Assembly: GCA_900314845.1 (NCBI GenBank)
Contig: OMWV01000034.1
Coordinates: forward strand, 1-64,000
DNA length: 64,000 nt
Origin: an uncultured Eubacteriales bacterium
GTDB taxonomy: Bacteria; Bacillota; Clostridia; Lachnospirales; Lachnospiraceae
Direction: 5' to 3'
How positions within the stretch are numbered: position 1 is the first letter of the stretch; the number at the start of each line of letters is the position of its first letter. Below the pieces are notes generated by a model. It saw only the letters and a program-made list of their open reading frames with translations. It was not told the origin of the DNA and searched no databases. Both the position numbers and the translations under genes were made by a program. This document shows positions 1 to 8,879 of this stretch, piece after piece.

Positions 1-2
1 CC

Positions 3-92
3 AGCCGCTTTAGCAGACTGACCGATGGCATGAAAAAAGCATACACTTTTATTTTTGCTGTGTCCTTGACATGGGGTACACTTTATATGTAG
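3..92 (+). CDS. 3' end of an unidentified, probably membrane, protein
   Basis: An open frame enters from the left edge and stops with TAG at 90-92, giving the last 29 residues of a protein. The tail has a basic stretch followed by a hydrophobic run (AYTFIFAVSLTWGTLYM), as expected for a C-terminal membrane helix. The other two frames close earlier. Too little is visible to name a family, and the frame could be open by chance. Confidence 0.45.
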   Translation, partial: SRFSRLTDGMKKAYTFIFAVSLTWGTLYM

Positions 93-114
93 CGCTGTGA
101 TTCCCCAAAGAGCA

Positions 115-147
115 GCCGGACAGGCTGCCCTGCAATACCTGTCCGGC
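115..147 (+). terminator. Strong hairpin downstream of the left-edge frame
   Basis: The arms GCCGGACAGG (115-124) and CCTGTCCGGC (138-147) are perfectly complementary over 10 bp around a 13-nt loop. There is no T-tract after it, so it is either a weak or factor-assisted terminator or an mRNA 3'-end stabiliser for the upstream gene. Confidence 0.4.
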
Positions 148-349
148 CCGGGTATCTGCCATTTCGCCAGAAGCCCTTTTCTTTTGGCAAGATTATTCTG
201 CTTCGGGGAGATACTGGAGAAATTGTTTCCGGCGCCGTATTATTATCTAAAAATTTTCTTAAATTTATATCTGCGAAGGATATTCTGCGGCCATATGTGG
301 TAAAATAAAAAAGCGAGTGTTCACTGACCAAGCGAAGGGATGTTTTCAG

Positions 350-2200
350 ATGGAAGACAGAGTTACATTTTCCAGGGAAGAGATAGAAGCTAAAGTCAAG
401 GTGCCGGCTATCGTAGAGGTAGAGCTCAAGCACCTTGTCGAGGACCGTCTCAAGCAGAGCGGTCTTTATTACCGTCTATTTTCCAGAATAAAGACAGCCC
501 AGTCCCTGGAGAATAAATTTAAGCGCAAGGCTTATAATCAGAATAAGAAGATTCAGGATCTGATCGGTCTGAGGATCGATGTATATTTTGAAGATGATCT
601 TCGAATCTGCCGCGATATATTGAGACAGCTTTTTGAACTTGTGGAGTGGTCAGAATCCGAACAGAGTGATATGGAGTTTAAGCCGACCAAGATAAACGGC
701 GTCTTCAAGCTTCCCTATTACCTGATGAGGCAGATATCCGAGGAGACCTGGGATATGTGCATAGACAGCACGGTAGAGATCCAGCTCAAGACTGTGTTCT
801 TCGAGGGCTGGCATGAGATCGAGCATGATATGAAGTACAAGGGAGGAGAGCTCTGGAGCGGAAAGTCCAGTTTCTCCCGGTATTTCAACAGCATACTGGC
901 GACGCTGGAGCTTTGCGACAAGAGTCTGGTCAATCTTTTTGAGAATCTTGGCCACGACCTCTACAAGGAAGGCAACTGGGCCGGCATGATGAAGGCCCAC
1001 TACCGGATCAAGATGGAAGAGAGGCAGATGTACCCTGAGGTTCAGGAGATCCTGGACAACGATCACTCGGAGGACAATATCGGCAAGATCCTCTTTAAGA
1101 CAAAGAGGTCTGTGCTGGTGGAGGAGCTGCTGAGGCAGCCCAGGCCGGTGCCGATCAATGTGAATACGATCACGGCCCTGATCAATCAGGCAGTCATCCA
1201 TGACGACAGCCTGACCTGGATATTTAATGAAAGGGATGTCTTTGACGACGGCGGCAGCGCCCCCGGTGATGAGAATAACTTTTACAGACTGGAGCCCCTC
1301 AGAGAGGTCACGGTTTTTCATGCCCTTGTCAATCTGTCCACTTATAAGTATGATACGCATGAGGGCTGTGAGCTGGCTGCCAGGCTTGTCTATTCCTGGG
1401 TCTATGAGAAGTTCGGCCGCCTGGACGGGCATATGCCCAAGGAGCCGGTCTCTTTTGAATGGAATCCCATCGGCTACCGGATCAAGGTAGTCTATGAGCC
1501 CTGGAGGTCTTACTGGAAGGTCAGCTGCAGCCATGTAGACATGGAGGCGCCCGGGCAGGTATGGATCACTGAGGCGGAGAGCTACCAGGTGGAGGACGGC
1601 AGGCAGATGCTCTCTGTCAGCAACTCCTATGCCGTGGCAGACGCCAACAGGGAGAACCTGAACCGGTATTTTTCCTGTCCCAAGTTTTATTCTACCATTT
1701 CTGACCGGATCGGCCTTTTTGACGTCCGCTACCTGTCTACCTCCCGCAGGATCATCCGGGAGAAGCAGGTCGACAAGATCCGCGACCTGATCTTAAGCCA
1801 CAGAAGGACCATGCCAGTCTGCCTGATCGTATCCAGACAGCAGGAGAACGGGTGGCTGGATGAGAGCTGGCTGGGGAACTTCAGAGTTTATGATTTCACG
1901 AGGATGGCCGGCAGGTACGCTCATATCTATACCTGCAGCGTGGAGATGGCCTGGGCTGTCCTGCAGCCCCTGGGGATCATTGTTGATGACCGGGCCGTCT
2001 ATGTCTTTAAGCCCGCCAGGAATATTGCGGACAGAGATATCGTGGGCAATCATATCCGCTATACGGAGAGCGACGTTCAGGGCTGCAGCTTCGGCCGCCA
2101 CCAGGTAAGATATGAGACAAACCGTTATGATATCGTGACCGGAGGCCAGGCCTTTTATCACAAGCTTCTGTTTGAGGTGAGAAGAGAGATGATGGAGTGA
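350..2200 (+). CDS. RelA/SpoT-domain protein ((p)ppGpp synthetase-like) with long unknown C-terminus
   Basis: Residues about 30-170 match the RelA/SpoT nucleotidyltransferase domain. They contain a basic KFKRKAYNQNKKI segment, a DLIGLRIDVYF strand, and the EIQLKTVFFEGWHEIEHDMKY motif typical of small alarmone synthetases. There is no HD hydrolase domain before it and no recognisable TGS or ACT domain after it, so it should make rather than degrade (p)ppGpp, if active. The protein is 616 residues, about 2.5 times a usual small alarmone synthetase; residues about 180-616 are unidentified. I chose ATG 350, preceded by AAGGGA, over the GTG at 317. A possible extended -10 (TGGTAAAAT) lies at 298-306. 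The full-length Rel of this organism is at 31822, so this is a second alarmone-domain protein. Confidence 0.8.
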   Translation: MEDRVTFSREEIEAKVKVPAIVEVELKHLVEDRLKQSGLYYRLFSRIKTAQSLENKFKRKAYNQNKKIQDLIGLRIDVYFEDDLRICRDILRQLFELVEWSESEQSDMEFKPTKINGVFKLPYYLMRQISEETWDMCIDSTVEIQLKTVFFEGWHEIEHDMKYKGGELWSGKSSFSRYFNSILATLELCDKSLVNLFENLGHDLYKEGNWAGMMKAHYRIKMEERQMYPEVQEILDNDHSEDNIGKILFKTKRSVLVEELLRQPRPVPINVNTITALINQAVIHDDSLTWIFNERDVFDDGGSAPGDENNFYRLEPLREVTVFHALVNLSTYKYDTHEGCELAARLVYSWVYEKFGRLDGHMPKEPVSFEWNPIGYRIKVVYEPWRSYWKVSCSHVDMEAPGQVWITEAESYQVEDGRQMLSVSNSYAVADANRENLNRYFSCPKFYSTISDRIGLFDVRYLSTSRRIIREKQVDKIRDLILSHRRTMPVCLIVSRQQENGWLDESWLGNFRVYDFTRMAGRYAHIYTCSVEMAWAVLQPLGIIVDDRAVYVFKPARNIADRDIVGNHIRYTESDVQGCSFGRHQVRYETNRYDIVTGGQAFYHKLLFEVRREMME

Positions 2201-2251
2201 TCAGTCACCGGCTCGAGTCCTTCGGACTCCCGACGATGAGCGGCCGCTTTC

Positions 2252-2296
2252 AAAAAAATAAGCCGAGGGCTCGTAAGAGCTTCGGCTTATTTTATA
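2252..2296. terminator. Bidirectional terminator between the RelA-like gene and the small membrane protein
   Basis: The stem AATAAGCCGA / TCGGCTTATT encloses a second stem GCTC-GTAA-GAGC. It ends in TTATTTTAT on the plus strand and in a run of seven T on the minus strand, so it can stop both converging genes. A small GAGTCC-TTC-GGACTC hairpin lies just upstream at 2215-2229. Confidence 0.8.
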
Positions 2297-2622
2297 TCCT
2301 CCTGTCCTGCAGACCCTTCGTTGTTGACTCTGAGATCTCTGTCCTTCGTGGAGTGATGCGCGATATTGCCAATATTTACTTTTTCTGACTTTGACTTGGA
2401 AAGGGAGATGACCTTATGGCCGCCGCTCTTGGCTTCTATCTCTTCCTTTTCCTTTTCCTTCTTATACCGGTAATCGCGGATGAGAAGATATAAGATAATG
2501 CCGCAGCTGGCGATCGTCATTCTGCCCGCCCTGGCGCCGACTTTTGTATAGGCATAGTATATGGAAAGGCCGCCGATGATGATGACCAGTATGGTTGCGA
2601 TGATATCAGCTTTTTTGCTCAA
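2287..2622 (-). CDS. Small membrane protein of unknown function
   Basis: The 111-residue product has two hydrophobic stretches near the N-terminus (about residues 7-25 and 36-50) separated by a short basic loop. A lysine/glutamate-rich segment and a polar tail follow, probably cytoplasmic. I prefer the TTG start at 2622 because GAGGTGG lies five bases upstream; the longer GTG start at 2631 would overlap that site. It is downstream of the lactate permease, but a strong terminator separates them (2646-2682), so read-through or an unseen promoter must express it. No family recognised. Confidence 0.6.
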   Translation of the reverse strand: MSKKADIIATILVIIIGGLSIYYAYTKVGARAGRMTIASCGIILYLLIRDYRYKKEKEKEEIEAKSGGHKVISLSKSKSEKVNIGNIAHHSTKDRDLRVNNEGSAGQEDIK

Positions 2623-2645
2623 GAAAACCACCTCATTTTTATCAT

Positions 2646-2682
2646 AAAAAGGGGCGGCAGCACTTTTGTACTGCCGCCCTGA
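2646..2682 (-). terminator. Rho-independent terminator of the lactate permease gene
   Basis: Reading the minus strand, GGGCGGCAG pairs with CTGCCGCCC. Three more pairs close an AAAA loop, and CCTTTTTATG follows. It lies 44 bp after the permease stop codon. Confidence 0.85.
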
Positions 2683-2725
2683 AAATCTAGATCACATGCA
2701 TCTGATCATGAAATCTTATAACAGA

Positions 2726-4414
2726 TTACATGGGAGCTACTGCGTCAGCTGCAGGGTTAACACCTGCTCCGATCGCAATGGCAACAACGATGATAACTGT
2801 GATGCAAAGGATGATACAAGGCAGGAAGTCTGTCCTGATGATCTTACCTTCGTTACCAACTGTACCTGTAGTAGCTGTAGCTGCAACAACGTTGTTGATA
2901 CATACCATGTTGCCGATAGCGCCGCCGTTGTTCTGAAGAGCAACGATGAGGGCTGCCGGAAGACCGGTAGAAACAGCTGCCTGGAACTGCAGGGATGAGA
3001 ACAGGGTATTCGATACGGTATTGGAACCGGAAATGAATGCGCCCAGAACACCGATCAGAGGTGCTACGATGATGTATGCTTTCTGGAAGATGTTTGCAAG
3101 AGCCTCTGCCATAGCTACCAGCATGGACGGCATATCAGCGGAATCGAAGTTTGTGTAACGGAAAAGGTTAACCATGGCAACACCGAAGATAAGGGCGATA
3201 GCTGCGCCGCTTACCATCTTGAGTGTATCCTGAAGGCCTGCCTTAAACTCGGAACCCTTCATTCCATGAATGCCGATCGTGATCAGAGCAACGATGATGA
3301 ATACAACACCGGGGCTCCAGAGGATAGCGAAGTTCCAGTCAAGACCCATGATAACGCCCTTGCCGGGATCATGAACACCGGTACCTACTGTGAAGGACTT
3401 CATCCAGGTAGACCAGCCAGCGCCGAACTTCTGGGTTACACGGGTGATGATGAGGATAGCCGCGATAATGAAGTAAGGAGTCCATGCCTTAACAAGAGGC
3501 ATATCGGATGTCTTGGGTTCGGGAACCTCTGTTGTGGAAAGCCAGCTCTTATCCCACTGATCCTTGGGATCAAAGTGAAGAACATTCTTCGGGATGAATA
3601 TACCTTTTGATGTCAGTGCCAGAGATACGATCAGGGTGATCGCGGCTGCAACAAGTGATGTAAGCTCAGCGCCGATGAATGTAGCGATGATCAGGTAGAT
3701 AACATCGAAGAATACTGTTACGAAAATGATGAAAGGAAGTACTGCGAATACATCGGAGAACTTCTTGTTCTCACCGAACATCTTGCAGAGGATACCTGTT
3801 GTGACGATGAGGATGACGAGTGTGCAGACAGCCATGTCGATAGCTGACCACTTTGTCATCTGTGCCTTCCATGCATCTCTGAGGGCGGGATCGTTGACAA
3901 GAGCGTCCTGAACAGTTGCGTAAGCGGTGTTCGTAGGAGTACCAACAGCACCGAAACATACAGGTACGGAGTTGAACTCAAGAGCTACAACAGCGGCTGC
4001 AAGAGGCGGGAAGCCTACACTGATGAGCAGGGGAGCTGCCAGAGCTGCAGGAGTACCGAATCCGGCTGCGCCCTCGATGAAGGCACCGAATATGAAGCCG
4101 ATGATGATGGCTTTTATACGGATATCAACCGTGATACTTGTGAACATGCCGTTGATAGCGGCCATGGCGCCTGATCTGGAAAGTGTGTTCATGATCAGGA
4201 TAGCGCCGAAGATGATTACGATAACCTCGAAACCGCCGAGGAAACCGGTGATCGTGTACGCGATTGCATGCATAATGCTCAGTTTCCACATTGCTACCGC
4301 AATGATGAGAGTGAGTAACCATGCAAGAGGAAGCGCACGCTTGGCAGGCCAGTTAAAGGCTACCATGAGTACTACTACTACTACGAGTGGTATGAAAGCA
4401 ATAAGTGCTAACAT
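2726..4414 (-). CDS. lctP: L-lactate permease
   Basis: A 562-residue polytopic membrane protein of the lactate permease family (LctP/LldP), which moves lactate or glycolate with protons across the cytoplasmic membrane. The family signatures are visible: a hydrophobic N-terminus, [20 protein letters not shown] at about residues 110-130, then [15 protein letters not shown], and the late [17 protein letters not shown] and [14 protein letters not shown] motifs. Length is normal for the family. The start ATG at 4414 is preceded by AAAGGAGG. No lactate dehydrogenase or lutABC genes adjoin it, so it is probably a single-gene unit with its own long leader. Confidence 0.93.
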   Translation of the reverse strand: MLALIAFIPLVVVVVLMVAFNWPAKRALPLAWLLTLIIAVAMWKLSIMHAIAYTITGFLGGFEVIVIIFGAILIMNTLSRSGAMAAINGMFTSITVDIRIKAIIIGFIFGAFIEGAAGFGTPAALAAPLLISVGFPPLAAAVVALEFNSVPVCFGAVGTPTNTAYATVQDALVNDPALRDAWKAQMTKWSAIDMAVCTLVILIVTTGILCKMFGENKKFSDVFAVLPFIIFVTVFFDVIYLIIATFIGAELTSLVAAAITLIVSLALTSKGIFIPKNVLHFDPKDQWDKSWLSTTEVPEPKTSDMPLVKAWTPYFIIAAILIITRVTQKFGAGWSTWMKSFTVGTGVHDPGKGVIMGLDWNFAILWSPGVVFIIVALITIGIHGMKGSEFKAGLQDTLKMVSGAAIALIFGVAMVNLFRYTNFDSADMPSMLVAMAEALANIFQKAYIIVAPLIGVLGAFISGSNTVSNTLFSSLQFQAAVSTGLPAALIVALQNNGGAIGNMVCINNVVAATATTGTVGNEGKIIRTDFLPCIILCITVIIVVAIAIGAGVNPAADAVAPM

Positions 4415-4610
4415 AACTTTACCTCCTTTGAGTGATAAGTGATACTAATGTGCTGTCATCCTGACACCCGAGCCCTTCAGATCCCACAGAAAAAATGAAA
4501 ACCTTGGGCGCTCCTGTGCACGATCAACTTAGCCAGGGTTGAAGATTCGTGCAAAATGCCGGATGACTGAAGAGATGTCATTAAAAAAAAGACCAACCCT
4601 TCAAAACTAC
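4415..4610 (-). promoter_or_regulatory. Long 5' leader of the lactate permease
   Basis: The promoter at 4617-4645 implies a leader of roughly 195 nt. In RNA sense an early AGGGUUG can pair with a later CAACCCU. A TGTCA-TCC-TGACA palindrome lies at 4454-4466 close to the start codon. I recognise no known riboswitch class. A protein operator in this region is the alternative reading. Confidence 0.4.
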
Positions 4611-4616
4611 AAGCAT

Positions 4617-4645
4617 ATTGTAGCACAAAACTGATATATGAGCAA
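4617..4645 (-). promoter_or_regulatory. Sigma-A promoter of lctP
   Basis: On the minus strand TTGCTC is followed after 17 bp by TACAAT. Position and strand fit transcription of lctP. Confidence 0.7.
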
Positions 4646-4822
4646 GAAAATTATGCAATATCGTTAAAAATTATTAAAGTTTTCGAAACTCATTGTGAAA
4701 AAAATATCAACAAAACAGATTTTTTGCTTTATTTTTTTGGCGGGCGCTGCGGATCAGACGGACGATCCCGCGGAGGGAAAATGTTAAAATGAAGGGATTC
4801 TTCCCGGCATATTGCAGAAAAG

Positions 4823-4852
4823 TTGCGGCTGCATTTCTGTTTATGCTATAAT
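4823..4852 (+). promoter_or_regulatory. Probable promoter of the priA cluster
   Basis: TTGCGG, an 18-bp spacer and TATAAT, with TGC directly before the -10 (extended -10). A hairpin ATGCCG / CGGCAT (around 4879-4911) lies in the roughly 150-nt leader. The rest of 4646-5006 is AT-rich with nothing further recognised. Confidence 0.6.
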
Positions 4853-5006
4853 AAACAAATTACACTCTGATAAAGGATGCCGTGAAATAATTGTCTATTT
4901 ATGCGGCATATATCAGACATTTTATGTCATATTGTCACTCACTTTATAAGGCGGCGGGCTTATTTGACGGTTCTGCCCCTGAATTTTCAGTTTGCCGGGA
5001 GTGTAT

Positions 5007-7310
5007 ATGGAGATTTTCGCTGACGTTGTCGTAGACATCAATATAAAATCTGTTGACAGAGTATTTTTGTACAGGGTGCCTGAACATTTGAAAGGCCGGG
5101 TAGCAGCCGGATCGCGCGTAACAGTTCCTTTCGGGAAGGGAAACAGGGAGCTTGGCGGCATAGTTGTGGCCGTCTCCGATCAGAAGGATGAGTCGGTAGC
5201 TGCTCCAAAGGATATCCTGTCCGTATCGGGGGACCTGCCTCCGGCCTCCGCTCAGCTGATCCGACTGGCCGGCTGGATGAGGAGCCGCTATGGCTGTACC
5301 ATGGTCCAGGCCCTGAAGACGGTCATGCCTGTCAGAAAGCCGGTAAAGGAGCGGGTGCAGGTCAATTACTATCTGACAGATGAGGCGGCGGCCAGACAGG
5401 TCTATGAGAAGATAAAGGGGAGCAAAAGAGAGAGGGCCCGGGCGCGGATGCTGGGGGCCATGCTGGATTCCGGGGACGGGTCCATCTCAAGAGAGACGGC
5501 GGCGGGCATCCTGCGGATCAGTTCTTCCACGATCCGGTCACTTCTGTCGGCCGGCCTGATCCGGGAGGAGTCCCGGCAGATCGTGAGGAATCCCTCCGGC
5601 CTTCTTCCCTCCCGCTGGGGGAGAGTGCAGCTGAATCCCGAGCAGACAGAGGCCGTGGACCAGATCATGGCTTCATGGGACAGGATGCAGGAGACCGTCC
5701 GGCAGGGCGGGAGGGCTTCCAGCCGGGATATGGTCCACCTGCTCTACGGCGTAACCGGAAGCGGCAAGACAGAGGTCTACATGGAACTGATGGACAGGGT
5801 CCTGAGTCAGGGCAGGCAGGTCATCATGCTTATCCCTGAGATATCTCTTACCCTGCAGACGGTGACAAGATTCTATGAAAGATTCGGGGACCGGATCGCT
5901 GTTATGAATTCCAGACTCAGCGCCGGGGAGAGGTACGACCAGTATATGAAGGCCAGGCGGGGGCAGGCATCTATCATGATAGGCCCCCGGTCTGCCCTGT
6001 TCACCTCATTTGAAGATCTGGGCCTTATCATTATAGATGAGGAGCACGAGCCGGCTTATAAGAGTGAGTCCAGCCCTAAATATCTGGCAAGGGACGCGGC
6101 GATCCAGAGGGCAAAGCTGGCCGGAGCCATGGTGGTGCTGGGATCGGCCACGCCATCCCTTTCTTCCTATTATAAAGCAAGGACCGGGGCATACAGTCTG
6201 CATAGGCTGACGACGCGGGCAAGGCAGGGAAGCCTCCTGCCCGGCGTTGATGTCGTGGATCTGAGGGAGGAATTTAAGCGGAAGAACATGAGTCCCATCA
6301 GCGGTCCTCTGAGAGAGGCCATGGATCAGTGCCTGGCGCAGGGCAGCCAGATTATGCTCTTTATCAACAGGAGAGGATTCGCGGGCTTTGTATCCTGCCG
6401 CAGCTGCGGCTATGTATTTAAATGCAGGCACTGCGACGTATCCATGACTATACACGGGGATGGGATCCTCCGCTGCCATTACTGCGGCTCTGAGCAGAGG
6501 ATGCCAAAGGTCTGCCCCTCCTGCGGGTCACCTTATATCGCGGGATTCGGCATGGGCACGGAGAAGCTGGAGACCCTGGTGAAAAAAGAATTCCCCAAAG
6601 CGAGAGTCCTCAGGCTGGACCGGGATACGGCATCCGGCAAGGGGGAGATGGACGCCATCCTGGAGAAGTTTTCTGAAGGGCAGGCGGATATTCTCATCGG
6701 AACGCAGATGATCGTCAAGGGGCACGATTTTAACCGGGTATCCCTTGTCGGCATCATAGCGGCGGATCTCAGTATGTTTTCCGGCAGCTATCTTTCCTCC
6801 GAACGGACGTTTCAACTCCTGACCCAGGCCGCGGGCCGGGCGGGCAGAGGGAGCAGGCCTGGCCGGGTTATCATCCAGACCTACAGGCCGGATGAGGCCT
6901 GTATCCGTTTTGCCGCCGCCCAGGACTATGAAGCTTTCTATGAGCAGGAGATCCGTTTCCGCCAGGCCATGCACTATCCCCCCGTCTCCCAGATGCTGAT
7001 GATCAGCATAGAGAGCAGGAGCGATCAGGAGGCGGCTCAGGCCGGGGCCGGCATCAGGGGATGCATAGACCGGGAGATCAAAAGGCAGAGAGAGGACGGC
7101 GAGCAGGGGCTTATCCAGGTCATGGGTCCTTCCCGGGCCGGGATCCGGAAGGTCAGAGATATATACCGGTATGTGATCTATGTCAAGAATGACAGCCGGC
7201 AGAGCGCATTTTCCATTAAAAATGCTGTGGAGGCCTTTGCGGACAGGAGGAGCGGGGATTTCAGACATACATATATCGGGACAGACCTGGATCCCTATCA
7301 GCTTTTCTAG
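5007..7310 (+). CDS. priA: Primosomal protein N' (PriA), replication-restart helicase
   Basis: A 767-residue superfamily 2 helicase that reloads the replisome at stalled forks. Walker A is TGSGKTE near residue 250, and the DEAH-type box is IIIDEEHEPAYKS near 345. The paired zinc-binding region near 468-510 carries CRSCGYVFKCRHC and CHYCG...CPSCG. Helicase motifs V and VI are also present (GTQMIVKGHDF and LTQAAGRAGRG). I chose ATG 5007, with GGGAG seven bases upstream and the typical N-terminus MEIFADVVVD, over the TTG at 4992. It opens the priA-def-fmt-rsmB cluster common in Firmicutes. Confidence 0.96.
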   Translation: MEIFADVVVDINIKSVDRVFLYRVPEHLKGRVAAGSRVTVPFGKGNRELGGIVVAVSDQKDESVAAPKDILSVSGDLPPASAQLIRLAGWMRSRYGCTMVQALKTVMPVRKPVKERVQVNYYLTDEAAARQVYEKIKGSKRERARARMLGAMLDSGDGSISRETAAGILRISSSTIRSLLSAGLIREESRQIVRNPSGLLPSRWGRVQLNPEQTEAVDQIMASWDRMQETVRQGGRASSRDMVHLLYGVTGSGKTEVYMELMDRVLSQGRQVIMLIPEISLTLQTVTRFYERFGDRIAVMNSRLSAGERYDQYMKARRGQASIMIGPRSALFTSFEDLGLIIIDEEHEPAYKSESSPKYLARDAAIQRAKLAGAMVVLGSATPSLSSYYKARTGAYSLHRLTTRARQGSLLPGVDVVDLREEFKRKNMSPISGPLREAMDQCLAQGSQIMLFINRRGFAGFVSCRSCGYVFKCRHCDVSMTIHGDGILRCHYCGSEQRMPKVCPSCGSPYIAGFGMGTEKLETLVKKEFPKARVLRLDRDTASGKGEMDAILEKFSEGQADILIGTQMIVKGHDFNRVSLVGIIAADLSMFSGSYLSSERTFQLLTQAAGRAGRGSRPGRVIIQTYRPDEACIRFAAAQDYEAFYEQEIRFRQAMHYPPVSQMLMISIESRSDQEAAQAGAGIRGCIDREIKRQREDGEQGLIQVMGPSRAGIRKVRDIYRYVIYVKNDSRQSAFSIKNAVEAFADRRSGDFRHTYIGTDLDPYQLF

Positions 7311-7333
7311 TCCTCTATTCCGGCAGATGGAAC

Positions 7334-7363
7334 TAGTCAGAGAGCGTGCATCTGTAGTATAAT
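7334..7363 (+). promoter_or_regulatory. Possible promoter before def
   Basis: A perfect TATAAT at 7358-7363 is preceded at 18 bp only by a poor -35 (TAGTCA). The roughly 35-nt leader would fit def. Confidence 0.4.
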
Positions 7364-7404
7364 AAATTTTAACAAATAAAAAATCAGATCCAGGAGGGAT
7401 ATAA

Positions 7405-7878
7405 ATGGCGATAAGACAGATCAGATTAGAAGGAGATCCTATACTTGGCAGACCATGCAGGGAGATAAAAGAGGTGACTCCCAGGATCCGGGAGCTGGCC
7501 CAGGATATGCTTGATACCATGTACCAGGCGGGCGGCGTGGGCCTGGCCGGCCCTCAGGTGGGCGTGCTCCGCAGGATCGCGGTTATAGATGTAGGCGAGG
7601 GCCCTTATGTTTTCATCAATCCCAAGATCGTCGAGACATCCGGCGAGCAGGTGGGAGACGAGGGGTGCCTTAGCGTTCCCGGCAAGGCGGGCAGGGTCAG
7701 AAGGCCCATGCACGTGAAGACCCAGGCCTTTGACATTAATATGAAGCCCTTCATCGTGGAGGGGGACGAGCTTTTTGCCAGAGCCATGTGCCATGAGTTT
7801 GATCATCTGGACGGCCACCTCTACATAGAAAAGGTAGAAGGCAGCCTGCACGATGTGGAAATGGAAGAGGACGAGTGA
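7405..7878 (+). CDS. def: Peptide deformylase
   Basis: A 157-residue metallohydrolase that removes the formyl group from nascent N-terminal methionine. All three signature motifs are present: GVGLAGPQVG (near 47), EGCLS with the metal-binding cysteine (near 90) and HEFDH (near 132), which supplies the two metal-binding histidines and the catalytic glutamate. AGGAGGG lies ahead of the ATG. It is directly followed by the formyltransferase, so the enzymes that add and remove the formyl group are co-expressed. Confidence 0.96.
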   Translation: MAIRQIRLEGDPILGRPCREIKEVTPRIRELAQDMLDTMYQAGGVGLAGPQVGVLRRIAVIDVGEGPYVFINPKIVETSGEQVGDEGCLSVPGKAGRVRRPMHVKTQAFDINMKPFIVEGDELFARAMCHEFDHLDGHLYIEKVEGSLHDVEMEEDE

Positions 7879-7880
7879 TC

Positions 7881-8822
7881 ATGAAGGCAGTTTTTATGGG
7901 AACACCGGATTTTGCTGTGCCGGTTCTTGACGCTATGCTGAAGGCGGGGATAGACGTGGCGGCGGTGGTGACGCAGCCTGACAAGACAAAGGGGCGGGGC
8001 AGGAAGCTGATCTATTCGCCCGTGAAGGAGCTGGCTCTTTCCCGGGGGATCGAGGTTCTCCAGCCGGTCAGGATAAAAAAAGACCCTGACTTTCAGGATA
8101 AGATCCGGGCTATAGCCCCGGATGTGATCGTCGTTGTTGCCTTTGGCCAGATCATCCCCCAGAGCCTGCTGGATATTCCAAGGATTGGCTGTGTGAATGT
8201 ACACGGGTCTCTCCTTCCAAAATACAGAGGAGCCGCTCCCATTCAGTGGGCCATCCTCAAGGGGGAGAAGGAGACCGGAGTCACGACCATGCTGATGGAC
8301 GCGGGGCTTGATACCGGAGATATGCTGCTTAAGGCGGTTGTTCCTATTGCGAAGGATGAGACGAGCGAGTCTCTCTCCGGGAAGCTTTCGGAAGCGGGGG
8401 CCGATCTTCTGATCCGGACTCTGGAGGGACTGGAGAAGGGAACGATAAGCCCTGTGCCCCAGGATGATTCCCGGGCGGGCATGTATGCTTCCATGCTCAG
8501 CAAAGAGATGGGAGAGATAGATTTCAGCCTGCCGGCAGAGCAGATAGACCGGCAGATCAGGGGCCTTTATCCCTGGCCGGGGACCTATACTCATTTTAAT
8601 GGCAGGCTTCTGAGGATCTGGAAGGCAGATATCGGTCCGGATGCAGGCCCGGGGGCAGAGCCCGGGACGGTCGTGAATGTGACAAAGAAGAATATGACAG
8701 TTCAGACCGGGCAGGGAGCCCTCATTATAGGAGAGGTCCAGCTGGAGGGGAAAAAGCGCATGGACTGCGCCTCTTTCCTCAACGGGAACAAGGTCTTGCC
8801 GGGCATGGCCCTTGGCGAGTGA
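7881..8822 (+). CDS. fmt: Methionyl-tRNA formyltransferase
   Basis: A 313-residue enzyme that transfers formyl from 10-formyl-tetrahydrofolate to initiator Met-tRNA. It has the N-terminal MKAVFMGTPDFAVPVLDAML, the folate site NVHGSLLPKYRGAAPIQWA near residue 107, and MDAGLDTGDML. A C-terminal OB-like domain with LYPWPGTYTHFNG follows. The ATG at 7881 lies two bases after the def stop codon; AAGAGGA within the end of def serves as ribosome-binding site. The GTG at 7875 is an alternative. Confidence 0.95.
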   Translation: MKAVFMGTPDFAVPVLDAMLKAGIDVAAVVTQPDKTKGRGRKLIYSPVKELALSRGIEVLQPVRIKKDPDFQDKIRAIAPDVIVVVAFGQIIPQSLLDIPRIGCVNVHGSLLPKYRGAAPIQWAILKGEKETGVTTMLMDAGLDTGDMLLKAVVPIAKDETSESLSGKLSEAGADLLIRTLEGLEKGTISPVPQDDSRAGMYASMLSKEMGEIDFSLPAEQIDRQIRGLYPWPGTYTHFNGRLLRIWKADIGPDAGPGAEPGTVVNVTKKNMTVQTGQGALIIGEVQLEGKKRMDCASFLNGNKVLPGMALGE

Positions 8823-8879
8823 AGTTTATCGCATTTGGCAAAGCAGCGAGCGGATATTTTGATATAAGGGAGAAATTTT

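Noticed and set aside
2197..2388. 63-residue plus-strand frame after the RelA-like gene
   Set aside because: It reads through a strong terminator hairpin and has no domain; the minus-strand membrane protein explains the region better.
3927..4442. 171-residue plus-strand frame over lctP, rich in Met, Ala and Thr
   Set aside because: It is the complement of membrane-helix codons in lctP and carries no initiation signal.
6528..7520. 330-residue open frame on the minus strand over priA and def
   Set aside because: It is fully antisense to two clear housekeeping genes, has no ribosome-binding site or recognisable domain, and mirrors their codon pattern.
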